64,000 nt of DNA from positions 1 to 64,000 of the forward strand of contig NZ_JNWO01000022.1 in the NCBI RefSeq assembly GCF_000716435.1, in the 5' to 3' direction. The DNA comes from Streptomyces xylophagus. GTDB lineage: Bacteria > Actinomycetota > Actinomycetes > Streptomycetales > Streptomycetaceae. The notes beneath the pieces are model-generated. The model saw only the letters and a list, made by a program, of their open reading frames with translations, ran no database searches and was not told the origin of the DNA. Below, piece by piece: positions 9,330 to 17,731 of this stretch. Positions within the stretch are counted from its first letter, which is position 1, and each line of letters opens with the position of its first letter. A program made the position numbers and the translations under genes.

Positions 9330-9475
9330 GCACAGACCCCTGGGGGCTCCGCCCCCAGACCCCCGACCTGTGCCCACCCACCACCCGTTTACTGCCTCTC
9401 AAAAGGTGACCCTCAAAAACGCCCGAGTCGGGTGGGTGGGTGGGAAACGGGGGTCTGGGGGCGGAGCCCCCAGGG
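9330..9475 (+). repeat. Inverted intergenic repeats with G-quadruplex motif, copy 2
   Basis: The stretch between the ABC operon and panB holds a hairpin (CCCCTGGGGGCTCCGCCCCC, starting at about 9338) and a mirrored copy near 9450-9475 (GGGGGCGGAGCCCCCAGGG). Between them lies GGGTGGGTGGGTGGG at 9430-9444, flanked by GAGTC and GAAAC as in the other copies. Either hairpin could terminate transcription of panB. No gene is seen in this stretch. Confidence 0.7.
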
Positions 9476-9547
9476 CGGGCGGCAGGCAACAAAGAGGCAG
9501 CCCGCCGACGGGGGAAGTTCGGCGGGCTGCCATGGTGCCGCGATGGC

Positions 9548-10423
9548 TCAGTGAACGGAGTGCTCCTCAAGAGGGAACGTTCCGCCGACGACATCCTCCG
9601 CAAACGCCTTCGCCGCGTCGCCCATGACCTGACGCAGATCGGCGTACTGCTTCACGAACTTCGGCATCTTCCCGCCCGTAAGCCCCAACATGTCGGTCCA
9701 CACCAGGACTTGGGCATCGGTCTCGGCCCCCGCCCCGATCCCCACCGTGGGAATGTGCAGCACCCGAGTCACCTCGGCCGCCAACTCCGCCGGAACCAGC
9801 TCGAGTACGACGGCGAACGCCCCCGCGTCCTGCACGGACTTCGCGTCCCGCAGCAACTGCTGAGCCGCCTCCTCGCCACGCCCCTGCACGCGATACCCCA
9901 TCGCGTTCACGGACTGCGGAGTGAGACCGATGTGCGCCATGACCGGGATACCGGACTCGACCAGCAGCCGGATCTGAGCGTGCGACCGCTCACCGCCCTC
10001 CAGCTTCACCGCGCCGACCCCCGCCTCCTTCACCAGCCGGGTCGCCGAGCGCAGCGCCTGCACCGGACCCTCCTGGTAGGACCCGAAGGGCAGGTCGCCC
10101 ACGATCAGCGCACGCTGCGTGCCGCGCACGACCGCGGCGGACAGCATGGTCATCTCGTCCAGCGTGACGGGCACGGTCGACTCGTACCCGAGGTGGCAGT
10201 TGCCCGCCGAGTCGCCGACGAGCATGACCGGGATACCGGCCTCGTCGAAGACGGACGCGGTCATCGCGTCGTAGGCGGTGAGCATGGGCCACTTCTCGCC
10301 GCGTTCCTTGGCGAGGGCGATGTCGCGAACGGTGATACGGCGTGTGCCCTTGCCCCCGTACAGCGCCTTGCTGCCGTCGGAGGAGCTGGTCTTCCCAGTC
10401 TGGGCAGCCGAAAGCTGCGTCAT
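9548..10423 (-). CDS. panB: 3-methyl-2-oxobutanoate hydroxymethyltransferase
   Basis: A 291-residue enzyme for the first committed step of pantothenate (and so coenzyme A) synthesis: it transfers a hydroxymethyl group from 5,10-methylene-THF to 2-oxoisovalerate, giving ketopantoate (EC 2.1.2.11). Family motifs are clear: MLTAYDAMTASVFDEAGIP near the N-terminus, VGDSAGN (metal/substrate site), VKLEGG, AHIGLTPQSV, and TVGIGAG near the C-terminus. The start was set at ATG 10423, which has GAAGGAG 8 nt upstream; the frame extends further only by weak starts. It is divergent from the MFS gene. A short Ser/Thr-rich N-terminal tail precedes the barrel. Confidence 0.95.
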   Translation of the reverse strand: MTQLSAAQTGKTSSSDGSKALYGGKGTRRITVRDIALAKERGEKWPMLTAYDAMTASVFDEAGIPVMLVGDSAGNCHLGYESTVPVTLDEMTMLSAAVVRGTQRALIVGDLPFGSYQEGPVQALRSATRLVKEAGVGAVKLEGGERSHAQIRLLVESGIPVMAHIGLTPQSVNAMGYRVQGRGEEAAQQLLRDAKSVQDAGAFAVVLELVPAELAAEVTRVLHIPTVGIGAGAETDAQVLVWTDMLGLTGGKMPKFVKQYADLRQVMGDAAKAFAEDVVGGTFPLEEHSVH

Positions 10424-10570
10424 TGCAACGGCTCCTTCAGTCATCTCGAGGCACCCTCACGGCGTCCCCGGATCCCCTCCATGGTGGCACCTCGTGCCAC
10501 AGAGAGCCAGAGGGACCCCCGTCACCCGCATCACGTACGAGACATGCGTAAGGTCTGAGTAAAACATTTA

Positions 10571-10593
10571 CGATACGGCACGGTCTCGTATCG
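10571..10593. promoter_or_regulatory. Candidate TetR operator upstream of the MFS exporter
   Basis: A perfect 7-bp inverted repeat, CGATACG and CGTATCG, separated by 9 bp, lies just upstream of the -10 box of the exporter gene. Its place fits repression by the TetR protein encoded downstream in the same operon. Confidence 0.5.
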
Positions 10594-10612
10594 GAATGGG
10601 CCCGCGGTTCCC

Positions 10613-10618
10613 TAGTCT
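10613..10618 (+). promoter_or_regulatory. -10 box of the leaderless MFS exporter gene
   Basis: TAGTCT ends 7 nt before the ATG at 10626 and no ribosome binding site is visible, which suggests a leaderless mRNA and supports 10626 over the in-frame ATG at 10596. Confidence 0.45.
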
Positions 10619-10625
10619 GGACCGC

Positions 10626-12215
10626 ATGACCACTCCACCCGTCCCGGGCACCCGGATACCCGAAGCGGTGCACCGTCGCCGCTGGGCCATCCTCGGCGTG
10701 CTGATGCTGAGCCTGCTGATCGTGGTGCTCGACAACTCGATCCTCAACGTCGCCATCAAGACCATCTCCACCCCGGCCCCCACCGGCCTGGGCGCGACAC
10801 AGAGCGAGCTGGAGTGGGCGATCAACGCCTACACCCTCGTCTTCGCCGGCCTGCTGTTCACCGCCGGTCTCCTCGGCGACCGGATCGGCCGCAAGAAGGT
10901 CCTGCTCGGCGGGCTCGTCGTGTTCGGCATCGGCTCCGCGCTGGCCGCCGAGTCCGGCTCGCCGACCCAACTCATCGCCTTCCGCGCCCTGATGGCCCTC
11001 GGCGCCGCGTTCGTGATGCCCGCCACCCTCGCCGTCCTCATGAACGTCTTCGAGCGCGACGAGCAGCCCAAGGCCATCGGCATCTGGGCCGGCGGCGTCG
11101 GCCTCGCCATCGCCATCGGCCCGATCACCGGCGGCGTACTCCTCGACCACTTCTGGTGGGGCTCGGTCTTCCTGATCAACGTGCCGATCGTGCTGATCGC
11201 GCTCGCCCTGATGGTCTGGCTGGTGCCCGACTCCCGCGACCCGAAGCCCGGCCGCCTCGACCCGGTCGGCGTCGTCCTGTCCGTCGTAGGCCTCGTCCTT
11301 CTTGTCTACGGCATCATCGAGGGCGGCGAGCTCGCCGACTTCACGGCGCCCAAGGTGCTGTCGACGATCATCGCCGGTGTCGTGGTCCTCGCCGGGTTCG
11401 TGTGGTTCGAGAAGCGCAGCGACCACCCGTCCATCGACGTCACGTACTTCAAGAACAAGGTGTTCTCGGCCGCGATCGCCGCCATCGCGCTGGTCTTCTT
11501 CGCGCTGATGGGCGTGACCTTCTTCTCGGTCTTCTACACCCAGAGCGTGCGCGGCTACTCGCCGCTGCAGACCGGTCTGCTGATGCTGCCGCTGGCCGCC
11601 GCGCAGATGATCTTCGCACCGCGGGCTCGGCTGGTCGTCGACCGGTTCGGCTACAAGATCACGACCGGCGTCGGCCTGCTGCTGCTCGCCGGGATGCTCG
11701 CCGCCTTCGCGACTCTCGATGCGGACACGCCCATCTGGATCCTCGAGGTCATCTTCTTCCTCATGGGCGCCGGCATGGCCCACGTCATGACCCCGACCAG
11801 CGTCGTCATCATGCAGGCGCTGCCGCGCGAGAAGGCGGGCTCCGCGTCCGCGCTGAGCAACACCTTCCGCCAGGTCGGCGGCGCCCTCGGCATCGCCGTA
11901 CTCGGCTCGGTGCTGTCCACGGCGTACCGCAACGGCATCGAGGGCAAGCTCGGCCTCGTACCGCCCGCCCTGCGGGACACCGCGGGAGAGTCCATCGAGG
12001 CCACCCTCGGCGTCGCCGCGAAGCTCGGCGAGAAGGGCAAGGCCCTCGTCACCCCGGCCAACGACGCGTTCCTGCACGCCATGCACGTCACCGCCCTGTG
12101 CGGCGCGGGCGTGGCGGTCGTGGGCGCGGTCGTGGCGTTCCTCTTCCTGCCCGGGAAGCCGCCGGTGGCTCAGGAGGGCAAGGAGGAGCCGGAGTTGGTC
12201 GTCGTGGGGGAGTAG
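10626..12215 (+). CDS. MFS drug exporter, DHA2 (EmrB/QacA) family
   Basis: A 529-residue membrane protein with 14 predicted transmembrane segments, the hallmark of DHA2 proton-drug antiporters. Motif A-like [13 protein letters not shown] lies between segments 2 and 3. The family motif [13 protein letters not shown] lies in segment 1, and the antiporter motif C region [23 protein letters not shown] lies in segment 5. It probably pumps a toxic hydrophobic compound out of the cell. A TetR-family gene follows 54 bp downstream in the same direction, a typical self-regulated resistance operon. Start 10626 fits the promoter geometry. Confidence 0.9.
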   Translation: MTTPPVPGTRIPEAVHRRRWAILGVLMLSLLIVVLDNSILNVAIKTISTPAPTGLGATQSELEWAINAYTLVFAGLLFTAGLLGDRIGRKKVLLGGLVVFGIGSALAAESGSPTQLIAFRALMALGAAFVMPATLAVLMNVFERDEQPKAIGIWAGGVGLAIAIGPITGGVLLDHFWWGSVFLINVPIVLIALALMVWLVPDSRDPKPGRLDPVGVVLSVVGLVLLVYGIIEGGELADFTAPKVLSTIIAGVVVLAGFVWFEKRSDHPSIDVTYFKNKVFSAAIAAIALVFFALMGVTFFSVFYTQSVRGYSPLQTGLLMLPLAAAQMIFAPRARLVVDRFGYKITTGVGLLLLAGMLAAFATLDADTPIWILEVIFFLMGAGMAHVMTPTSVVIMQALPREKAGSASALSNTFRQVGGALGIAVLGSVLSTAYRNGIEGKLGLVPPALRDTAGESIEATLGVAAKLGEKGKALVTPANDAFLHAMHVTALCGAGVAVVGAVVAFLFLPGKPPVAQEGKEEPELVVVGE

Positions 12216-12269
12216 CGACGACAATCGTCCGAGACGGGAACCGGGGGGAGAGCGAAGGGACGAAGTGAA

Positions 12270-12896
12270 GTGAGCCTTGCCGGCAACGGGACTCGGCAGG
12301 ACGCCCCCACCAGGGGACGCCCGCGCAGCGAGGCCGTCGAACGCGCCATCACGGAGGGTGTGATGAAGCTCCTGGAGGAAGGCGTGCCGCTGGCCGAACT
12401 CTCCATCGAGCGCATCGCCCGCACCGCCGGTGTCGGCAAGGCCACCATCTACCGCCGCTGGCCGGGCAAGGAGGAACTGTTCGTCGACGTCGTCCGCGAG
12501 GCCGAGCCGCAGGACCCCGAACTGCCCGGCGTCTCCCTGCGCGACGACCTCGTCGCCATGATGGAACAGCTGCGCCAGCGCGGCCTGATGACCCGCTCCT
12601 CGGCGCTCCTGCACAACGTGTTCGCCCAGATGAAGAGCAGCCCGAAGGTCTGGGCCGCCTACCACGCGACCGTCGTGGAACCCCGTCGCCGCAAGCAGGT
12701 GGACATCCTGCGCCGGGGCCAGGAGAACGGCGAACTCCGCACCGACCTCGACCCCGAGCTGATGAACGACATGCTGGTCGGCCCGATGCTCCTGCGCACC
12801 GTCATGCGCGCCGACGCAGACCTCCCCGAGGGCCTGTCGGAACTGCTCGTGGACACCGTGCTGGTGGCCCTACGGCCCGTCAGGCCCGCCGACTGA
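12270..12896 (+). CDS. TetR/AcrR family transcriptional regulator
   Basis: A 208-residue repressor with an N-terminal helix-turn-helix (about residues 22-68: AITEGVMKLL ... SIERIARTAGVGKATIYRRWPGKEELF) and an all-helical ligand-binding half of the TetR_C group often paired with MFS exporters. The start is GTG 12270 with GAAGGGA about 9 nt upstream. It lies directly downstream of the exporter gene, so it very likely represses that gene and itself through the inverted repeat at 10571-10593. The inducer is unknown and probably a substrate of the pump. Confidence 0.9.
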   Translation: MSLAGNGTRQDAPTRGRPRSEAVERAITEGVMKLLEEGVPLAELSIERIARTAGVGKATIYRRWPGKEELFVDVVREAEPQDPELPGVSLRDDLVAMMEQLRQRGLMTRSSALLHNVFAQMKSSPKVWAAYHATVVEPRRRKQVDILRRGQENGELRTDLDPELMNDMLVGPMLLRTVMRADADLPEGLSELLVDTVLVALRPVRPAD

Positions 12897-13084
12897 GCCT
12901 CCGTCGGAATGTGCGCGTTCCGTCACAGAAGCCGCCGCCGTCGCGCGTGTTCGGAACTCCGGACAGCGACTTGTTCGTCCTCGTGCCCGTACGGCCGTCA
13001 TGTGACGGCGGATCGGAACCGATCATCCCCTAGGGTCGTAGGCGCGGGGACGATGGTGTGCACGGCAGGTAGTGAGGCGACGGT

Positions 13085-14137
13085 ATGGCACAGCAGGCGT
13101 ATGTGGCGGAGACGGACGACGGCGGCTCGGGCGACGAGCAGCGGGGAAACCGACTTCGGCGCCTGCGGAACAGACTGCTCGACGGCTGGCGCGGTGATCC
13201 GAGGATCTGGCGCCGCGGTCTGATCCTCGCCGCGCTGGCGATCCTCCTGGCCCTGGTCATGCTGCTGCACTCCCGCATCCCGAACCGGATCGGCAACCTG
13301 GGCAGCCTCACGGAGACGTTCCTGCCCTGGTTCGGGCTGATGATCCCGGTGCTCCTGATCCTCGGCCTGGTCCGCAGGTCGGCGACCGCGCTCATCGCCG
13401 TCGTCCTCCCGGCGGTCGTATGGCTGAACCTCTTCGGCGGGCTGCTGCTCAGCGACAAGACCGGCACCGGCGGCGACCTGACAGTGGCCACGCACAACGT
13501 CAACGCCGACAACCCCGACCCGGCCGGTACGGCCCGCGACGTGGCCGCGTCCGGCGCGGACGTCCTCGCCCTGGAGGAGCTGACGGCGTCGGCGGTCCCG
13601 ACGTACGAGAAGGCCCTCTCCTCGACGTACAAGTACCACGCGGTCGAGGGCACGGTCGGCCTGTGGAGCAAGTACCCGATGACCGCCGTGAAGGCCGTCG
13701 ACATCAAGCTGGGCTGGACGCGCGCGATGCGCGCCACCGTCACCACCCCCGAGGGGCGGATCGCGGTCTACGTCGCCCACCTCCCCTCGGTGCGGGTGAA
13801 GCTCGAGGCCGGGTTCACGGCCCGGCAGCGCGACACGAGCGCCGACGCGCTGGGTGAGGCCATCGCCGCCGAGCCGCTCAAGCGGAAGATCCTCCTCGGC
13901 GACCTCAACGGCACGATGAACGACCGCTCGCTGAACGCCGTCACCTCCCAGATGCGTTCCACGCAGGGCGCGGCGGGCGACGGCTTCGGGTTCAGCTGGC
14001 CGGCGTCGTTCCCGATGGCGCGGATCGACCAGATCATGGTCCAGGGAGTCGAACCGGTGACGTCGTGGACCCTCCCCAAGACGGGCAGCGACCACCTCCC
14101 GATCGCGGCTCGTGTGAACCTCGACACGAGCTCTTAA
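13085..14137 (+). CDS. Membrane-anchored endonuclease/exonuclease/phosphatase family protein
   Basis: A 350-residue protein. A charged cytoplasmic N-terminus is followed by three transmembrane helices (about 43-62, 75-95, 100-122) and then an extracytoplasmic metal-dependent hydrolase domain of the EEP fold. Fold motifs seen: ATHNVNADN (Asn/Asp metal site), DVLALEELT (catalytic Glu), LLGDLNGTMND (Asp and Asn) and GSDHLPI (His base) at the C-terminus. Such proteins usually act as phosphodiesterases or nucleases outside the membrane; the true substrate is unknown. A TAGGGT box at 13031-13036 is a possible -10 element. The start is ATG 13085. Confidence 0.85.
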   Translation: MAQQAYVAETDDGGSGDEQRGNRLRRLRNRLLDGWRGDPRIWRRGLILAALAILLALVMLLHSRIPNRIGNLGSLTETFLPWFGLMIPVLLILGLVRRSATALIAVVLPAVVWLNLFGGLLLSDKTGTGGDLTVATHNVNADNPDPAGTARDVAASGADVLALEELTASAVPTYEKALSSTYKYHAVEGTVGLWSKYPMTAVKAVDIKLGWTRAMRATVTTPEGRIAVYVAHLPSVRVKLEAGFTARQRDTSADALGEAIAAEPLKRKILLGDLNGTMNDRSLNAVTSQMRSTQGAAGDGFGFSWPASFPMARIDQIMVQGVEPVTSWTLPKTGSDHLPIAARVNLDTSS

Positions 14138-14241
14138 CCTCGTGGAATAGCGGGCCTGGGAGTCTTTGTTCCGTAACTGAACTTAAGTGAAGCTCAGCTG
14201 CACGGAACTCCGATCTCCCTTGAAAGGCACAGGCACCTCCC

Positions 14242-15456
14242 ATGCCCCTGGCCCTGCTCGCCCTGGCCGTCGGCGCTTTTGGTATCGGCACCACCGAATT
14301 CGTGATCATGGGCCTGCTGCCCGAGGTCGCGGACGACCTGCACGTCTCGATCCCCACGGCGGGCCACCTGGTCTCGGCGTACGCGCTGGGCGTGGTGATC
14401 GGCGCCCCCCTGCTGGCGGCCGTCACGGCCCGGCTGTCCCGCCGCACGGTCCTCATCGGCCTGATGGCGCTGTTCGTGGCGGGCAACGCCCTCTCGGCCC
14501 TCGCCGCGAACTACGACTACCTCCTGGCAGCCCGCTTCCTGAGCGGCCTGCCGCACGGCGCCTTCTTCGGCGTAGGAGCAGTAGTCGCTACGACGATGGT
14601 GGCGCCCGAACGCAAGGCCCGCTCCGTCTCTTTGATGTTCCTGGGCCTCACGGTCGCCAACATCGTGGGCGTACCGGCGGCCACGCTGATGGGCCAGCAC
14701 CTGGGCTGGCGTGCCACGTTCCTCGCGGTGAGCGCGATCGGCCTGGCGGCGATAGCGTCACTGGCCCTGCTGATCCCGCACGACCACGCACACGCACCGG
14801 CGGTGGGCCTGCGCCGCGAACTGGCGGCTCTCCGGTCCCTCCCGGTATGGCTGGCCCTCGGCACCACGGTGGCCGGCTTCGGCGCGCTCTTCTCGGCCTA
14901 CAGCTACATCACCCCGATGCTCACGGACGCGGCAGGCTTCGCGGAGGGCAGCGTGACACTGCTGCTGGCCCTGTTCGGCGTAGGCGCAACGGCGGGCAAC
15001 CTGGTCGGCGGCCGCCTGGCGGACCACTCGATGCGGGGGACGCTGTTCGGCGGCCTGGTGTCGCTGGCGGCGGTACTGGCCCTGTTCCCGCTCCTGATGA
15101 CGACGGAATGGACTGCAGCGCTGGCGGTAGTCCTCCTGGGCGTAGCGGCGTTCGTGACGGGCTCCCCGCTCCAGCTGATGGTGATGGAGAAGGCGGCCGC
15201 AGGCCCGTCCCTGGCCTCCTCCGCGAACCAGGCAGCCTTCAACTTGGCGAACGCGGGCGGCGCTTGGATCGGCGGGCTCGCCTTGGCAGCAGGCTTCGGA
15301 GCGACGTCGCCGGCGCTGGCCGGAGCGGTGCTGGCGGTACTGGGGTTGGGAGTCGCGGGTACGGCGTGGAGCGTGGACCGGCGCCGAGCAGTACCGGGCC
15401 GCGAGCGCCTGGTCGCAGGTCACGTCCCCGAACAGGCACCGGCGTTGCACCCCTGA
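14242..15456 (+). CDS. MFS transporter, DHA1 (AraJ/arabinose-efflux-like) family
   Basis: A 404-residue transporter with 12 predicted transmembrane segments. The N-terminal family motif FGIGTTEFVIMGLLP is typical of the DHA1 AraJ/NepI/YdhP group of efflux carriers. Motif A is degenerate (ARLSRRTVLIG). The following motifs GLPHGAFFGVGAVVA and GNLVGGRLADHSMRG place it in the same group. It probably exports a small metabolite or sugar-like compound. It is a lone gene on this strand, convergent with nadE across a G-quadruplex repeat. The ATG at 14242 has only a weak upstream purine-rich site. Confidence 0.88.
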   Translation: MPLALLALAVGAFGIGTTEFVIMGLLPEVADDLHVSIPTAGHLVSAYALGVVIGAPLLAAVTARLSRRTVLIGLMALFVAGNALSALAANYDYLLAARFLSGLPHGAFFGVGAVVATTMVAPERKARSVSLMFLGLTVANIVGVPAATLMGQHLGWRATFLAVSAIGLAAIASLALLIPHDHAHAPAVGLRRELAALRSLPVWLALGTTVAGFGALFSAYSYITPMLTDAAGFAEGSVTLLLALFGVGATAGNLVGGRLADHSMRGTLFGGLVSLAAVLALFPLLMTTEWTAALAVVLLGVAAFVTGSPLQLMVMEKAAAGPSLASSANQAAFNLANAGGAWIGGLALAAGFGATSPALAGAVLAVLGLGVAGTAWSVDRRRAVPGRERLVAGHVPEQAPALHP

Positions 15457-15510
15457 CCTTTCGCCCGCCCACCCACCAGTCACGGTCGGTGCAGGGGTTC
15501 ACCTTCCAGG

Positions 15511-15567
15511 CGACCGAGACGGGCGGGCTGGGTGGGAAACGGGGGTCTGGGGGCAGAGCCCCCAGGG
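15511..15567 (+). repeat. Intergenic repeat, copy 3, with G-quadruplex motif and hairpin
   Basis: CGACCGAGAC is followed by GGGCGGGCTGGGTGGG (15521-15536), GAAAC and a hairpin GGGTCTGGGGGCAGAGCCCC. This is the same order as copies at 91 and 9421. It lies between the convergent ends of the MFS and nadE genes and could stop transcription from either side. Confidence 0.7.
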
Positions 15568-15594
15568 CCGCACCCCCACCCCACCCGCACCGCC

Positions 15595-17631
15595 CTAGTC
15601 GAACCGCTCCAAGTCCCGCAACCAAGCCACCGCCGACCCATCCGAAGGCGCCCGCCAATCCCCCCGAGGCGACAACGACCCCCCCGCCGAAACCTTCGGC
15701 CCATTGGGCATCGCCGACCGCTTGAACTGCGCGAACCCGAAGAACCGCCGACAGAACACCTCGAGCCAGGACCGGATCTCCGGCAAGTCGTAGGCAACCC
15801 TCTTCGCCTCCGGGAATCCCGGCGGCCACGCCCCCGCCCCCACCTCGTGCCACGCATGCCACGCGAGGAACGCGATCTTCGACGGCCGGAACCCGTACCG
15901 CAGCACGTGGAACAGCGTGAAGTCGTGCAGCGCGTACGGGCCGATCTTCGACTCCGTCGACTGCATCTCCTCGCCCGGTACCAGCTCAGGGCTGATCTCC
16001 GTGTCGAGGATCGCGGTGAGGATCTTGCCGGTCTCCTCGTCGAACTGGTCGCTGCTCACCACCCAGCGGATCAGGTGCTGGATCAGGGTCTTCGGCACGC
16101 CGGAGTTGACGTTGTAGTGGCTCATCTGGTCGCCGACGCCGTACGTGGACCAGCCGAGGGCCAGCTCCGAGAGGTCACCGGTGCCGAGCACGATGCCGTT
16201 GCGCTGGTTGGCGAGGCGGAACAGGTAGTCGGTGCGCAGGCCCGCCTGGACGTTCTCGAAGGTGATGTCGTAGACCGGCTCGCCGGAGGCGAAGGGGTGG
16301 TCCATCTCCTTCAGCATCAGGCGTGCCGTGGGCGTGATGTCGAGTTCCGCCGCCGTGACGCCGATCGCCCGCATCAGGGCGTGCGCGTTGTCCTTCGTGT
16401 GGTCGCTGGTTGCGAAGCCGGGCAGCGTCCAGGCCAGGATGTCGCTGCGCGGACGGCCCGCGCGGTCCATCGCGCGGGCGGCGACGATCAGCGCGTGCGT
16501 CGAGTCCAGGCCGCCCGACACCCCGATGACGACCTTCGGGCCGCCGATCGCCGCGAGCCGCTGTTGCAGGCCCTCGACCTGGATGTTGTACGCCTCGTAG
16601 CAGTCCTGCGCGAGCCGCTCCGCGTCGGCCGGGACGAACGGGAAGCGTTCCAGGCGCCGACGCAGCCCCAAGTCGCCCAGCGGGGGCGCGAGTTCGAAGC
16701 CCACCGTGCGGAAGTCCGACGTCCGCGCCCGGTGTGTACGGCGGTTGTCGTCGAACGTGCCCATCCGCTGCCGTTCCTGCCGCAGCAGGTCGAGGTCGAT
16801 GTCGGCCACCGCGTACTCGTCGCCCAGCGGGAAGCGGTCGGTCTCGGCCAGCAGTGCGCCGTTCTCGTAGATCATCGCCTGGCCGTCCCAGGACAGGTCC
16901 GTGGTCGACTCGCCGAGGCCGGCCGCCGCGTAGACGTACGCGGCGAGGCAGCGCGCGGACGCCGAGCGGCAGAGCAGCTTGCGGTCCTCGGCGCGGCCGA
17001 CCGTGATCGGGCTGCCGGAGAGGTTGACGAGGACGGTCGCGCCCGCGAGGGCCGCCTCGGCGCTGGGCGGCACCGGCACCCACATGTCCTCGCAGATCTC
17101 CGCGTGGAGTACGAGGGACGGGACGTCCTGGGCCGCGAACAACAGGTCCACGCCGAACGGGACTTCCTCCCCGCCGACGCGGATCGACCCGCCGCGTTCG
17201 TCCGCGCCGTCGGCGATCTGGCGGCGCTCGTAGAACTCGCGGTAGTTCGGCGGGTACGACTTCGGTACGACGCCCAGCACGCGCCCTCGGTGCACCAGCA
17301 CCGCGCAGTTGTAGATCCGGTTGCGGTGCCGCAGCGGAGCGCCGACGACCAGCACCGGGAGCAGGTCCGCGGACCCCGTCACCACGTCCCGCAGCGCCTC
17401 CTCGACCTGGTCGAGCAGTACGTCCTGGAGCAGCAGGTCCTCGATGGAGTAGCCGCACAGGCCCATCTCCGCGAAGACGGCGACGGCGACGCCCTCCTCG
17501 TCGCAGCGGCGCGCGTGGCGCAGGACCGCTTCGGCGTTGGCGTGCGGGTCCGCGATCACGGTGTGGCCCGTGCAGGCGGCGACGCGGGCGAAGCCGTGCT
17601 GATAGATCGACCAGAAGTTCAGTGGAGGCAC
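15595..17631 (-). CDS. nadE: Glutamine-dependent NAD(+) synthetase
   Basis: A 678-residue two-domain enzyme making NAD from nicotinic acid adenine dinucleotide with glutamine as nitrogen donor (EC 6.3.5.1). The N-terminal nitrilase domain holds Glu in [10 protein letters not shown], Lys in [15 protein letters not shown] and the nucleophile Cys in [10 protein letters not shown]. The C-terminal synthetase domain holds the pyrophosphate loop GVSGGLDST and [11 protein letters not shown]. The length matches the long actinobacterial form (about 680 residues in mycobacteria). GTG 17631 was chosen because a TACAGT -10 box lies 6 nt upstream, a leaderless arrangement; the longer frame continues into the adjacent terminator. 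Confidence 0.94.
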   Translation of the reverse strand: MPPLNFWSIYQHGFARVAACTGHTVIADPHANAEAVLRHARRCDEEGVAVAVFAEMGLCGYSIEDLLLQDVLLDQVEEALRDVVTGSADLLPVLVVGAPLRHRNRIYNCAVLVHRGRVLGVVPKSYPPNYREFYERRQIADGADERGGSIRVGGEEVPFGVDLLFAAQDVPSLVLHAEICEDMWVPVPPSAEAALAGATVLVNLSGSPITVGRAEDRKLLCRSASARCLAAYVYAAAGLGESTTDLSWDGQAMIYENGALLAETDRFPLGDEYAVADIDLDLLRQERQRMGTFDDNRRTHRARTSDFRTVGFELAPPLGDLGLRRRLERFPFVPADAERLAQDCYEAYNIQVEGLQQRLAAIGGPKVVIGVSGGLDSTHALIVAARAMDRAGRPRSDILAWTLPGFATSDHTKDNAHALMRAIGVTAAELDITPTARLMLKEMDHPFASGEPVYDITFENVQAGLRTDYLFRLANQRNGIVLGTGDLSELALGWSTYGVGDQMSHYNVNSGVPKTLIQHLIRWVVSSDQFDEETGKILTAILDTEISPELVPGEEMQSTESKIGPYALHDFTLFHVLRYGFRPSKIAFLAWHAWHEVGAGAWPPGFPEAKRVAYDLPEIRSWLEVFCRRFFGFAQFKRSAMPNGPKVSAGGSLSPRGDWRAPSDGSAVAWLRDLERFD

Positions 17632-17637
17632 GGGTCC

Positions 17638-17643
17638 ACTGTA
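17638..17643 (-). promoter_or_regulatory. -10 box of leaderless nadE
   Basis: On the minus strand TACAGT ends 6 nt before the GTG at 17631 with no ribosome binding site between, indicating a leaderless transcript. Confidence 0.5.
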
Positions 17644-17659
17644 ATCGTCAGTGAGACGC

Positions 17660-17702
17660 GATGGGGTGGCGCGGGGTGTCGAATACCCCACGCCACCCCA
17701 TC
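17660..17702 (-). terminator. Hairpin terminator after the S53 protease gene
   Basis: A 12-bp perfect outer stem (GATGGGGTGGCG with CGCCACCCCATC), one C-A mismatch, a 5-bp inner stem and a 7-nt loop. It lacks a U run, as is common in actinobacteria. Confidence 0.8.
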
Positions 17703-17731
17703 AACAGGTGACTCGCCTACCGCCTACCGGG

